A stretch of 23,755 nt of DNA from NCBI GenBank assembly GCA_023395615.1, contig JAEWYP010000041.1, forward strand, positions 1 to 23,755, read 5' to 3'. Under the pieces are notes generated by a model. That model did no database searches. It saw only the letters and a program-made list of their open reading frames with translations, and was not told the DNA's origin. The position numbers and the translations under genes are program-made. The stretch is from Bacillota bacterium (GTDB lineage Bacteria > Bacillota > Clostridia > Christensenellales > Aristaeellaceae). Shown piece by piece: positions 16,600 through 23,755 of the stretch; positions within the stretch are counted from its first letter, which is position 1; every line of letters starts with the position of its first letter.

Positions 16600-16648
16600 G
16601 GAAAACCAGCCTTTGCGACCAAATTCGCGCTTTTTCCGGCGCAGGGGT

Positions 16649-16678
16649 ATTGTACGCTATTTAATGGGAAATGCGCAA
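16649..16678 (-). promoter_or_regulatory. Promoter of mnmG
   Basis: On the minus strand TTGCGC (16678-16673), an 18-base spacer and TACAAT (16654-16649) stand about 50 bases before the mnmG ATG. Confidence 0.55.
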
Positions 16679-16763
16679 GCGGGGAGCACGGAAATGTGCT
16701 TTTTGCCTGTGTGCGCTGGCAGGGGGGATTTTGCGAACGATTCTCCGGCTCCGTGATGCCGGA

Positions 16764-16792
16764 TTGCAAACCCCTGTGGGAAACGGTATAAT
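16764..16792 (+). promoter_or_regulatory. Promoter of the phosphohexomutase gene
   Basis: TTGCAA (16764-16769), a 17-base spacer and a perfect TATAAT (16787-16792). Transcription should begin near 16799, about 60 bases before the start codon and just ahead of the small hairpin at 16806. Confidence 0.75.
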
Positions 16793-16805
16793 AAGACCAC
16801 GGAAT

Positions 16806-16825
16806 GCGCCGGCAGGGCGCTTTTT
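16806..16825 (+). terminator. Short GC hairpin with T-run in the phosphohexomutase leader
   Basis: GCGCC (16806-16810) pairs with GGCGC (16816-16820), followed by TTTTT. It lies only a few bases after the expected transcription start and before the ribosome site. Five base pairs is short for a terminator, so it may be a weak attenuator or chance. Confidence 0.3.
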
Positions 16826-16861
16826 CATCAAAACCATGCGGGGCATGGAAAGGAGCAGGCT

Positions 16862-18586
16862 ATGAACGATCGGGAGAATTACAAAAGCTGGCTTCGCGAT
16901 TTTCAAAACGACACGGAAACGGCTGCGGAACTGAAAGCCATCGAAAATCAGCCCGGAGAGATCGAGGATCGGTTTTACCGTCCGCTGAGTTTCGGCACGG
17001 CCGGGATGCGCGGGGTGCTCGGAGCCGGTACCAACCGCATGAACGTGTATACGGTTCGCCGCGCCACACAGGGACTGGCGGATTACCTGAACGCTCACGG
17101 TAAAGCCCCCACGGTGGCTATCGCGTACGACAGCCGCCGCAAGAGCGCCGAGTTCGCGCTGGAAACCGCGCTGGTGCTGGCCGCCAACGGCATCCACGCC
17201 AAACTGTTCGACGCGCTTCGCCCGGTGCCGATCCTTTCCTTTGCGGTGCGACACCTTGCCACCGACGCGGGCGTGGTGATTACCGCCAGCCATAACCCCC
17301 CGCAGTATAACGGTTACAAGGTCTACGGCCCGGACGGCGCGCAGATCGGCCCCGAAACCGCCGACGAGGTAACCGCCGCCATTGACGCGCTGACCTATAC
17401 GCAGGCCAAACGCATCGACGAGGCGACCGCCAAAGCGAAGGGCCTGCTTACCTATATCGGCAACGTGGATGTGGACGACGAGTATATCCGCCGGGTGAAA
17501 ACCCTGTCCATCAACCCCGAAATCGTGCAAAAAGAGGGCAAGACCCTCAAAATTGTATATACCCCGCTGCATGGCAGCGGCAACGTGCCGGTGCGCCGCA
17601 TCTTAAAGGAAATCGGCATTACCAACGTAAGCGTGGTGAAGGAACAGGAATTGCCCGATCCGAACTTTTCCACCCTGAAGGTGCCCAACCCCGAGGACCC
17701 GAATGCGTTCACGCTGGCGATCAAACTGGCCGATGAGGTGGGCGCGGAGGTGTGCTTCGCCACCGACCCGGACTGCGACCGGCTGGGCGTAGCCGTGCGC
17801 GACCACAGCGGGCAGTTCCGGATGCTTACCGGCAACCAGATCGGCTGCCTGATGCTGCACTACATCCTAAGCTCCAAAAAAGCGAACGGCACCCTGCCCG
17901 CGAACGGCGCGGTGGTAAAGTCCATCGTATCTACCGAGCTGGCCCGGCCCATCTGCGACGCGCACGGCGTGGCCCTGTTCGATACCCTGACGGGTTTTAA
18001 ATTTATCGGCGAAAAAATACAGCAGTTTGAGGACGACCACAGCCACACCTTCCTGTTCGGGTTTGAGGAGAGCTACGGGTTTTTAAGCTCTACCTTCGTG
18101 CGCGACAAGGACGGTGTAAACGCCAGCCTGCTGATCGCCGAGGCCGCCGCTTACTACAAGGCGCAGGGCAAGAACCTGTACGACGTGATGAACGAGATTT
18201 TCGAAACCTATGGCTACTACCTGGAAAAGGTGGAAAGCACCACCATGCCGGGCGCAGACGGTTTGAAGCTGATGGCCGACGTGATGGCCCGCATCCGCAG
18301 CCATCCACCCACCGAGATCGGCGGCGTAAAGGTGCGCAGGGTGCTGGACATTTTGCAGGGCACCGCTACGGACACGGCCACCGGAAAGGCAGAAAAGCTG
18401 GAATATCCGGAAAGCGATGTGCTCTACTTCGCCATGGAGGGCGGGCACTTCGTGTGCGTGCGACCCAGCGGCACAGAGCCAAAGATTAAGCTGTACGTGA
18501 ACGTAAACCATCGGCAGAAGGCGGAAGCGGAGAAGCTGCTTGCCCACCTGACCGCCGAAGCGGAAAAGCTGCTGAGCGGCAGTTGA
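16862..18586 (+). CDS. Phospho-sugar mutase (phosphoglucomutase/phosphomannomutase)
   Basis: Alpha-D-phosphohexomutase that interconverts hexose-1- and hexose-6-phosphates, most likely glucose phosphates, in the cytoplasm. It has 574 residues, matching the Bacillus PgcA-type long form. All four active-site loops are visible: phosphoserine loop TASHNPPQYNGYK with S143, magnesium loop D302-P-D304-C-D306-R, sugar-specificity loop G400-F-E-E-S-Y-G406 and phosphate-binding loop R534-P-S-G-T-E-P-K541. The N-terminal FGTAGMRGVLGAG segment is also typical. GGAG lies about 7 bases before the ATG. It could pass glucose-1-phosphate from GlgP to glycolysis or supply cell-wall sugar precursors. It has its own promoter and no obvious terminator before the AT-rich island. 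Confidence 0.96.
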   Translation: MNDRENYKSWLRDFQNDTETAAELKAIENQPGEIEDRFYRPLSFGTAGMRGVLGAGTNRMNVYTVRRATQGLADYLNAHGKAPTVAIAYDSRRKSAEFALETALVLAANGIHAKLFDALRPVPILSFAVRHLATDAGVVITASHNPPQYNGYKVYGPDGAQIGPETADEVTAAIDALTYTQAKRIDEATAKAKGLLTYIGNVDVDDEYIRRVKTLSINPEIVQKEGKTLKIVYTPLHGSGNVPVRRILKEIGITNVSVVKEQELPDPNFSTLKVPNPEDPNAFTLAIKLADEVGAEVCFATDPDCDRLGVAVRDHSGQFRMLTGNQIGCLMLHYILSSKKANGTLPANGAVVKSIVSTELARPICDAHGVALFDTLTGFKFIGEKIQQFEDDHSHTFLFGFEESYGFLSSTFVRDKDGVNASLLIAEAAAYYKAQGKNLYDVMNEIFETYGYYLEKVESTTMPGADGLKLMADVMARIRSHPPTEIGGVKVRRVLDILQGTATDTATGKAEKLEYPESDVLYFAMEGGHFVCVRPSGTEPKIKLYVNVNHRQKAEAEKLLAHLTAEAEKLLSGS

Positions 18587-18602
18587 GTTTCTTGAAAATA
18601 TA

Positions 18603-18633
18603 TTGACGAATCAGTTCTTTTGTGCTATATAAT
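18603..18633 (+). promoter_or_regulatory. Strong AT-rich promoter ahead of the structured RNA
   Basis: TTGACG (18603-18608) is followed by either TATATA at 18626-18631 (17-base spacer) or TATAAT at 18628-18633 (19-base spacer). A TGTGC just ahead gives an extended -10 character. It stands right after the phosphohexomutase stop and would start transcription near 18640. Confidence 0.7.
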
Positions 18634-18639
18634 ATATAG

Positions 18640-18808
18640 GTAGTGCACATAGATGTCTACCTCACGTTGAAACAGGAAGCTGTTCCAAGATGCAGTTAAC
18701 TGTGGAGTGATACCGAGGGTTATGCATTGACCTCTACTTGGATAGGTGCATAGGCAATATGTACTGAAAGAAAATGCTTATTGGGCCTTGCTGAAAAGCA
18801 AGGCTCCC
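18640..18808 (+). ncRNA. Candidate structured small RNA, rod-like, with own promoter and 3' hairpin
   Basis: About 170 bases without a plausible gene lie between a strong promoter and a terminator-like hairpin. Folding by eye gives a rod: ACATA (18647-18651) with TATGT (18758-18762), flanked by TAGT/ACTG; ACCT with AGGT (18744-18747); TCCAAG (18684-18689) with CTTGGA (18737-18742); and ATGCA (18690-18694) with TGCAT (18723-18727). A local hairpin ACAG-GAAG-CTGT sits in a large internal loop. The size and rod shape recall 6S RNA, but I cannot confirm a 6S signature. Alternatives are a cis leader of the downstream gene or an RNA antitoxin. No tandem repeats are present. Confidence 0.4.
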
Positions 18809-18811
18809 TTT
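18783..18811 (+). terminator. Terminator/attenuator-like hairpin between the RNA and the PBECR4-like gene
   Basis: GGGCCTTGCT (18783-18792) pairs with AGCAAGGCTCC (18797-18806, one G-U) around a GAAA tetraloop, about 10 bp, followed by only three Ts. It ends about 20 bases before the start codon of the next gene. The short T-run suggests partial termination with read-through. Confidence 0.6.
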
Positions 18812-18827
18812 GTATGATGGGGGATAT

Positions 18828-19433
18828 ATGGGACTTCTAGAGAATGCAGCAGAGGCATGGAAGCAGATAGAGAATTTTCGCTACGAAATTATTGGAGCAA
18901 AGAAGAAGAAAAAATATGAACTTCAGATTATATTCGACGATTTTGATTTTCACCACCTTGCCGGGTTTCAATATACGAAAGATATTCGTGGAATTTACAT
19001 AACATCAAAACGACATACATTACAGGCAGTGATTGATAAGAAAATCACAACGCAGAGCATAATAAAAAGTACTAATTATGAGAATATGATCAAACCACGA
19101 TTGATCGCTTTATGTGAACTTGAGGCAGTTCTTGATAATGACTTTCAAATTTTCAAACCGGTATTTAATAATATGTATACAATTACCACAGAAATTCAAT
19201 GCGATTTTTTCATTCATGGAAAGGGAAAAAACAATGTCAGTTTTTTCTTTGTCAGTAGACATAATCAAGATGAGAGTTCTGTGGAGAATAGTTGTTATGG
19301 AAAATCAATTTTCATAGAAGATCCAATGCGTGATTATACAAAAGGACAATCACCGTTATGTATTCTTCATAAGGTAAAGCATAACATAACTAATGGAACG
19401 AAATTAGAGTATGTTAAACGTATAGATTTATAA
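18828..19433 (+). CDS. PBECR4-like nuclease-domain protein (putative), AT-rich
   Basis: Cytoplasmic protein of 201 residues whose sequence resembles the PBECR4 domain (phage Barnase-EndoU-ColicinE5/D-RelE-like nuclease). The clues are the early FHHLAGF motif, the helical ITTQSIIKSTNYENMIKPRLIALCELEAVL segment, CDFFIHGKGKNNVSFFFV strands and the YGKSIFIEDPMRDYTKGQSP stretch with conserved aromatic and basic residues. The assignment is from memory of the family pattern and is moderate. The ATG at 18828 has GGGGGA 4 bases upstream; an upstream TTG (18810) would overlap the hairpin. Codon use is AT-rich, unlike all neighbours, pointing to horizontal transfer. It follows a structured RNA and a hairpin in a toxin-like arrangement. 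Its stop is 17 bases from the convergent nucleoside hydrolase stop. RNase or toxin activity is inferred only. Confidence 0.6.
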   Translation: MGLLENAAEAWKQIENFRYEIIGAKKKKKYELQIIFDDFDFHHLAGFQYTKDIRGIYITSKRHTLQAVIDKKITTQSIIKSTNYENMIKPRLIALCELEAVLDNDFQIFKPVFNNMYTITTEIQCDFFIHGKGKNNVSFFFVSRHNQDESSVENSCYGKSIFIEDPMRDYTKGQSPLCILHKVKHNITNGTKLEYVKRIDL

Positions 19434-19450
19434 TATTCGTTAAGTTTCGT

Positions 19451-20329
19451 TTACGCCGGATCATGGAGCGCCAGTTTAGCGAAGAAATCCTCCAGAATGA
19501 AGCGGGCGTCAATGTCGCGGTAAACCCGGATGGTGGGGCCGAGCTCTTCGGAAGTATAACGGGTTTCAGCGTCGATTTTTTGCGCTTTGCGGTATTCGAA
19601 GGTGCCGCAGGTGGGCAATATCGAAAGGCCCACCACGGGAGAATCCCCCAGCGCCCAGCTTTCCCCCGGCGTCCAGCCCGCGCCCGCGGACTGGTTGTAG
19701 GCAACCATCTGGCGGAAGAGGTACTCGCCTGAGTTGCCGCAGGGCAAAACCTTGCGTTGCAGCTCCGCGAGGCTTACCCGCATGGAGGCGTATACGTTGC
19801 GCGGCACCTGCCAGAGCTCCGCGCCGGAACCCAGCACTGCGTTGGCCGCGGCTACGTCGTTGACAAAATTGAATTCCGATTTTTCGATCTGCTCGTTCTC
19901 ATAGGGGCGTCCGCCGATGGTGATGACCGTGACCCTGCCGATGATATCCGGCGCTTCGGCAAACGCGCGCGCCACGTTGGTCAGCGCGCCCTGACACAGC
20001 AAAAACAGCGGATGCCGGTCCGCGCGGCGGGCTTCGGCGATCATTGCCGCTACGCCTTCGGACACGGGGGCGGAAGCATCCAGCGGCCAGCATTCGCCGC
20101 GGTATACGGGCGGATTCAACCGCATGGCGGCCAGCAGCGTGTGGATGGCCGCGTAGCTTTTTTCCATGCTGTCGGGCTGCGCGTAATGCGTGGCGATAAT
20201 GCCCGTAACGATCAGCTTGGGGGTAAGCAGCGCGTGCGCGATGGCGAACGGATCGTCCGCTTCGCAGGCGGCGTCGGTGTCGATGAATACGCGAACCTTC
20301 TTTGCATCGGGAATTTCAAAACGGTACAT
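19451..20329 (-). CDS. Nucleoside hydrolase
   Basis: Inosine-uridine-preferring nucleoside hydrolase family enzyme of 292 residues that splits ribonucleosides into base and ribose for salvage. The calcium-binding N-terminal motif is visible as D17-T-D19-A-A-C-E-A-D25-D26. The substrate loop is GALTNVARAF near 114-123, and the EFNFVNDVAAANAVL segment at 152-166 holds the EFN and ND residues that contact the ribose. I chose the ATG at 20329, with GGGAG 8 bases upstream; a GTG three codons earlier is possible but overlaps the ribosome site. Substrate preference (purine or pyrimidine) cannot be read. It is transcribed separately from the M42 operon behind it, with a terminator and its own promoter between. 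Confidence 0.9.
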   Translation of the reverse strand: MYRFEIPDAKKVRVFIDTDAACEADDPFAIAHALLTPKLIVTGIIATHYAQPDSMEKSYAAIHTLLAAMRLNPPVYRGECWPLDASAPVSEGVAAMIAEARRADRHPLFLLCQGALTNVARAFAEAPDIIGRVTVITIGGRPYENEQIEKSEFNFVNDVAAANAVLGSGAELWQVPRNVYASMRVSLAELQRKVLPCGNSGEYLFRQMVAYNQSAGAGWTPGESWALGDSPVVGLSILPTCGTFEYRKAQKIDAETRYTSEELGPTIRVYRDIDARFILEDFFAKLALHDPA

Positions 20330-20348
20330 GGGGCACACTCCCTGTCCA

Positions 20349-20381
20349 ACCCCGGTATGCGGGGTATTTTGTTGTATTATA
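20349..20381 (-). promoter_or_regulatory. Extended -10 promoter and leader hairpin of the nucleoside hydrolase gene
   Basis: On the minus strand TG-T-TATAAT gives an extended -10 (20381-20376) with no good -35. Downstream in the leader ACCCCG and CGGGGT form a 6-bp hairpin with a 5-base loop (20349-20365), ending about 6 bases before the ribosome site. Confidence 0.55.
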
Positions 20382-20417
20382 ACACAGCCATAGCCGGAAT
20401 GCGGATGAGGCGGGAGG

Positions 20418-20451
20418 AAAAAACGGCGCGGGGCGATAAGCCCCGCGCCGT
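20418..20451 (-). terminator. Rho-independent terminator of the M42 operon
   Basis: A perfect 12-bp stem, ACGGCGCGGGGC with GCCCCGCGCCGT (20423-20434/20440-20451), with a 5-base loop is followed on the minus strand by TTTTTT. It starts 20 bases past the stop of the last M42 gene. Confidence 0.93.
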
Positions 20452-20470
20452 TGAGAGATAAAAAGTGCTG

Positions 20471-21460
20471 TCAGCCCTTCAAATACGCGAGCAGTACCTT
20501 TTTAGCGCCTTCGATGTCCCGCAGGTCCACGATTTCGCAGGCGGAGTGCACGTTGCGGCAGGGGATGCTTATGGTACACACGGGCGTGCCGCCGCGGGAA
20601 AGCTGCATGGCTGCCGCGTCGGTGCCGCCGTAGGGGAGCACTTCACGCTGGCAGGCGACCTTGGCGCGTTTGGCGGCGGCGAACAGCCGATCCACCAGCG
20701 CGGGGTTGCTGATGCTGCGCGCGTCCATAATTTTGATGGCCGGGCCTTCGCCCAAGTCAATCGCCAGCTTGCGATCTTCCGGCTGGTCGCCGCAAAGGGT
20801 CACATCCAGCGCGATGCCTTCGTCCGGCGCGACGCTAAAGGCGGCGGTGGTGCTGCCGCGATAGCCTACCTCTTCCTGGGTGGAAAACACGGCGACAACC
20901 GTGTCCGCACAGGCGGGTAGGTCCTGCATCAGGCTCACCAGCAATGCGCAGGCGCTGCGGTCGTCCATAGCGGGGCTGGCCAGCCGATGCTCGCCCATTT
21001 CAAAACCGGGTTCGGCATACACGGCCATATCGCCCACCTGCACCAGCTTTTCGGCTTCCGCGGCGGTTTTTGCGCCGATGTCGATGTAGCAGGTACGCAG
21101 CGAGCTGGTTTCGCCGGGCTTTAACGGCTGTTCCACCATCACGCCCTGCACGCCGTTCTGAAATTTGACGCGGCGCATGCGCAGGTTGCTGACGCTCAGG
21201 CCGCCCACGCCGCTGATGCGCAGGTAGCCTTCTTTTTCAATATGGGTAACGACCATGCCGATCTGGTCCATGTGGGCGGAGAACATGATGCGTTTGCCCT
21301 TTTTATCGGTGCCCTTTTTTTCACAGATCAGGTTGCCCAGCGCGTCGCGGTGGAAGGAATCCACCTTGCCTTTGAGCAGTTTTTCAATCAAATCCGCAAC
21401 TTCGGTTTCGCGCCCGGAGGGGCCGTAGGCCGCGGTCAGCTGCTGAACGAGTTCTTTCAT
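20471..21460 (-). CDS. M42 family metallopeptidase (third gene of operon)
   Basis: Di-zinc or cobalt aminopeptidase of family M42 (TET/FrvX/PepA type), 329 residues, which normally assembles into hollow dodecamers that trim short peptides in the cytoplasm. Metal and catalytic residues are all present: H63 and D65 in SAHMDQIG, D166 in MDDR, general base E196 and ligand E197 in QEEVGYRG, D219 in ALDVT, and H305 in CRNVHS. Start at the ATG 21460 with AAAGGATG upstream. It lies 47 bases after its paralogue on the same strand and is the last gene before the terminator. The exact N-terminal residue preference is unknown. Confidence 0.94.
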   Translation of the reverse strand: MKELVQQLTAAYGPSGRETEVADLIEKLLKGKVDSFHRDALGNLICEKKGTDKKGKRIMFSAHMDQIGMVVTHIEKEGYLRISGVGGLSVSNLRMRRVKFQNGVQGVMVEQPLKPGETSSLRTCYIDIGAKTAAEAEKLVQVGDMAVYAEPGFEMGEHRLASPAMDDRSACALLVSLMQDLPACADTVVAVFSTQEEVGYRGSTTAAFSVAPDEGIALDVTLCGDQPEDRKLAIDLGEGPAIKIMDARSISNPALVDRLFAAAKRAKVACQREVLPYGGTDAAAMQLSRGGTPVCTISIPCRNVHSACEIVDLRDIEGAKKVLLAYLKG

Positions 21461-21507
21461 CGAAATTCATCCTTTCTATCTGTCAACGCTATCAACGTCG
21501 CGGTATA

Positions 21508-22536
21508 TTACAGCGTAGCCAGGCAGGCGCGGGTAAGCGCCTCCTGCGCGTCAACGTCCGTGAGGGAGCAGACCGTGGCGGGGCTGTGGAGGTTACGGCA
21601 GGGTATGGAAAGCGCGATCGTGCGGCTGCCCGCGCCGGAACGCTGCAGGGCGCCCGCGTCGTTGCCGCCGGAAACAAACTGTTTCACCTGGCAGGGGATG
21701 CGTTTTTCCTTTGCCACAGCCAGCAGCGCGCGGTACAGTTCCGCGTCGCCGATGGAGGTGCCATCCATAAAGGATACGCACACGCCCTCGCCCACGCGGC
21801 ACACCTGCAACGCTTCCGGGGTCTCCCCCAGATCGTTGGCCGAGGTGGTTTCCAGCACCAGCGCGATATCCGGCTGCACCCGGTAGCCTGCGGCGGTCGC
21901 GCCCCGGCAGCCGTTTTCTTCCAGACTGGTGAAAGCGAAAACCAGCTCGCCGTCATAAGGCGCATCCAGCAGACGAAGCAGATTATACACGCCCGCGCGG
22001 TCGTCCAGCGCCTTGGCCAGCAGGCAGTTTTCCCCAAAAGGAGTAAAGGGGGTATCGAAGGTGACCAGCGTGCCCGCGGGGGCCAGTTTTTCCGCCTCGG
22101 CTTTATCTTTCGCGCCGATGTCGATATACAGCTGATCAATCGGCAGCACGGCCTTGCGATCCTCCGGGGTCTGCTGGTGAATGGCCATTGCGCCGATCAC
22201 GCCCTGCAGGGAAGGCTTTTCCGGCGTGTCGTAGCCGACGCGCACCCGCTTGGACACCAGCACGCGGGCGTCAATCCCGCCGATGGCGCGGAAACGAAGC
22301 AATCCGTCGTCGGTGGCGGATACCACCAGCAGGCCCACTTCGTCCATGTGCGCGGCCAGCATCACGCGCGGCTTGCCGGGCTTTTTGGCCGCGCGTATGG
22401 CCAGAACGCTGCCCAGCCCGTCAAACGTTACGGCGTCCATGCCGAAGGCTTTTACGCATTCCTGATAAACCATGCGGCGCACCGGCTCCTCGCGGCCGCT
22501 GACGCCCTGGGTTTCACAAAGGGTTTTCAAATCCAT
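21508..22536 (-). CDS. M42 family metallopeptidase (second gene of operon)
   Basis: Family M42 aminopeptidase of 342 residues. The active site is complete: H63/D65 in AAHMDEVG, D178 in ALDDR, E206-E207 in SLEENGCRG, E229 in VLETTSAND (Glu in place of the Asp used by its neighbours, as in a known M42 subgroup) and H317 in CRNLHSP. Its ATG lies inside the end of the preceding gene: the sequences overlap by 10 bases (ATGGATTTGA), so translation is probably coupled. GGGTGGG stands about 9-10 bases upstream. It differs clearly from both neighbours, so this is not a recent duplication. Confidence 0.94.
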   Translation of the reverse strand: MDLKTLCETQGVSGREEPVRRMVYQECVKAFGMDAVTFDGLGSVLAIRAAKKPGKPRVMLAAHMDEVGLLVVSATDDGLLRFRAIGGIDARVLVSKRVRVGYDTPEKPSLQGVIGAMAIHQQTPEDRKAVLPIDQLYIDIGAKDKAEAEKLAPAGTLVTFDTPFTPFGENCLLAKALDDRAGVYNLLRLLDAPYDGELVFAFTSLEENGCRGATAAGYRVQPDIALVLETTSANDLGETPEALQVCRVGEGVCVSFMDGTSIGDAELYRALLAVAKEKRIPCQVKQFVSGGNDAGALQRSGAGSRTIALSIPCRNLHSPATVCSLTDVDAQEALTRACLATL

Positions 22537-23606
22537 AGTTCATCGTCCCACCCTTCGTCGATCTCGGCGGTAAAGTGCGCCACCAGCCGCCCGCATTCCC
22601 GCAAGGCGTTGGTGTCCAGCAGTTCTACCGTGGTGTGCATGTATTTCAGCGGCAGGTCGATCAGCACGCAGGGGATGCCCGCGCGGCCGATCTGCACGGC
22701 GTCGGTATCGGTGCCGGTATAGCTTTCGGACTGTTCGGTGTTAAGCGCGATGCCATGTTGTTTGGCGGTGTCCAGCAGCCGGGCCAGCAATTTGTACTGG
22801 ATGCGGGGGCCGTAGGTGGCGGCGGGCGCGTCCAGCGGCACGGTGGTATCCGGGCGGCTGGCGGGGATGGGGGCGTGGCTTACGTCCATAATCACGGCCA
22901 GGTCGGGGTCCACGTTGAACGCGGCGGTTTTCGCCCCGCGAATGCCCACTTCCTCCTGCGCGGTGCAGGCGAACACGATCTCGGAGGCGTGCTGCATTTT
23001 TTGCAGGCGCTCCGCGGCCTCCAGCATCACGCCGATGCAGGCGCGGTCATCCATAGTCTTGCCGGCGGCGCGGCCGTTTTGCAGGCCCACGGTGCGGCCG
23101 TTCAAAGTAATCAGGTCGCCCACATGAACCAGCTTTTTTACTTTTTCAACCGGCAGGCCCAGGTCCACGTACAGGTCTTCGCGCTTGTAATTCTGCTTCT
23201 TCTCCTCATCGTTTAGCAGATGGGGGGCCTTCGCGCCCACTACGCCGCTTAGCGGCGCGGGCTTGCCTGCGGCGGTGTGGCCGTGCACGGTTACGGTGGC
23301 GGCGGGCAGGATGCGCGGGTCTACGCCGCCCACGTTGCCCATACGCAGGGAACCGTCCTTTAAAATGTCCGCGACCATCAGGGCGATTTCATCCATGTGC
23401 GCGCACAGGAGGATGCGGGGGGCGTGGCCGCCGCGCGCGGGTTTTACCGTGGGTTTTAAGGTGGCCAGCACGTTAAACAGCGGGTCGATGGTGACGGTAT
23501 CGCACAGGGGCTCAAAACGCTTTTTGTACCACTCGGCGATTGCGTACTCATGCCCGCTGGGGCCGAACTGCGTGCTCGCCTCTTGCAGGTAGGTAAGGAT
23601 ATCCAT
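22527..23606 (-). CDS. M42 family metallopeptidase (first gene of operon)
   Basis: Family M42 aminopeptidase of 359 residues, the largest of the three. Visible are H70 and D72 in CAHMDEIA, D186 in MDDR, E218-E219 in AQEEVGIRG, D241 in VIMDVSHAP and H324 in LKYMHTT. The ATG at 23606 has GGAAGG 10 bases upstream; the frame runs 15 codons further to a GTG at 23651 with no better site. It opens the operon behind the promoter at 23718-23746 and overlaps the next M42 gene by 10 bases. It could form homo- or hetero-oligomeric TET particles with its neighbours, as known for archaeal TETs; that is inference. Confidence 0.94.
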   Translation of the reverse strand: MDILTYLQEASTQFGPSGHEYAIAEWYKKRFEPLCDTVTIDPLFNVLATLKPTVKPARGGHAPRILLCAHMDEIALMVADILKDGSLRMGNVGGVDPRILPAATVTVHGHTAAGKPAPLSGVVGAKAPHLLNDEEKKQNYKREDLYVDLGLPVEKVKKLVHVGDLITLNGRTVGLQNGRAAGKTMDDRACIGVMLEAAERLQKMQHASEIVFACTAQEEVGIRGAKTAAFNVDPDLAVIMDVSHAPIPASRPDTTVPLDAPAATYGPRIQYKLLARLLDTAKQHGIALNTEQSESYTGTDTDAVQIGRAGIPCVLIDLPLKYMHTTVELLDTNALRECGRLVAHFTAEIDEGWDDELWI

Positions 23607-23717
23607 GTCTGTAACGCCTTCCTTTCCGGTAGGGTCGCCGATGGCGCGCACCGTCCGGATATCGGAGGGTTGCGCCGCGCTATCCGCGGGGGTAGTTTTC
23701 CCAAAGACGACGGGTCT

Positions 23718-23746
23718 ATTATACTCGTCTAACCGTGATAACGCAA
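23718..23746 (-). promoter_or_regulatory. Promoter of the M42 operon
   Basis: On the minus strand TTGCGT (23746-23741), a 17-base spacer and a perfect TATAAT (23723-23718). It leaves a leader of about 105 bases before the first M42 gene. The leader holds a CGCC-ATC-GGCG hairpin but nothing recognisable as a riboswitch. Confidence 0.75.
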
Positions 23747-23755
23747 CGCTTGCGG

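Noticed and set aside
18695..18811. T-box-like leader (GAGTGATACCGAGG resembles the GGGTGGTACCGCGG core, followed by a terminator)
   Set aside because: The tRNA-acceptor-pairing UGG of the bulge is replaced by UGA, no stem I or specifier loop is evident, and the downstream gene is not amino-acid related.
21586..22722. Long plus-strand open frame of 378 codons opposite two M42 genes
   Set aside because: Antisense shadow with a composition of mirrored codons; the minus strand shows complete M42 active sites.

Overview
The window looks like chromosomal DNA from a GC-rich, Gram-positive-type anaerobe of the class Clostridia (Bacillota). I infer this from the gene set: AddA-type recombination helicase, M42 aminopeptidases, glycogen phosphorylase, an Er-VIT1 iron/manganese protein, and a lipoprotein and serine hydrolase with Thr/Pro-rich linkers. 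Strong GGAGG ribosome sites, sigma-A promoters and perfect Firmicutes-type parS sites agree. The family cannot be fixed from sequence alone. One stretch (about 18,590-19,440) is strikingly AT-rich and looks acquired.

Layout: (1) 1-2785, plus strand: the 3' part of argS, a SpoU/TrmH RNA methyltransferase and an Er-VIT1 metal transporter, followed by about 330 bases of consecutive hairpins ending in a strong terminator. (2) 3148-5595, minus strand: glycogen phosphorylase glgP. (3) 5596-5990: a 395-base gap between glgP and addA with two perfect parS sites and the addA promoter; a third parS lies inside addA. (4) 5991-13163, plus strand: addA, a five-repeat peptidoglycan-binding lipoprotein and an exported beta-lactamase-fold serine hydrolase. 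(5) 13459-14346, plus: an AraC-family regulator behind a perfect TTGACA-N17-TATAAT promoter. It is followed by a 130-base palindromic stem-loop element and a terminator. (6) 14707-18586: mnmG (minus) and a phosphohexomutase (plus) are divergent, each with its own promoter. (7) 18603-19433: an AT-rich island with a strong promoter, a structured RNA candidate, a hairpin and a PBECR4-like nuclease-domain protein. (8) 19451-23606, minus: a nucleoside hydrolase with its own promoter, then a three-gene operon of M42 metallopeptidases with promoter and perfect terminator.

How the genes relate: GlgP releases glucose-1-phosphate and the phosphohexomutase can convert it to glucose-6-phosphate, although the two are not co-transcribed. 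The three M42 enzymes, translationally coupled in part, probably finish peptide degradation, and the nucleoside hydrolase salvages bases. The parS cluster, together with mnmG and DnaA-box-like motifs in addA, suggests an origin-proximal location. The most unusual items are the parS cluster, the promoter/structured-RNA/hairpin/nuclease-like island, and two uncharacterised hairpin-rich intergenic elements.
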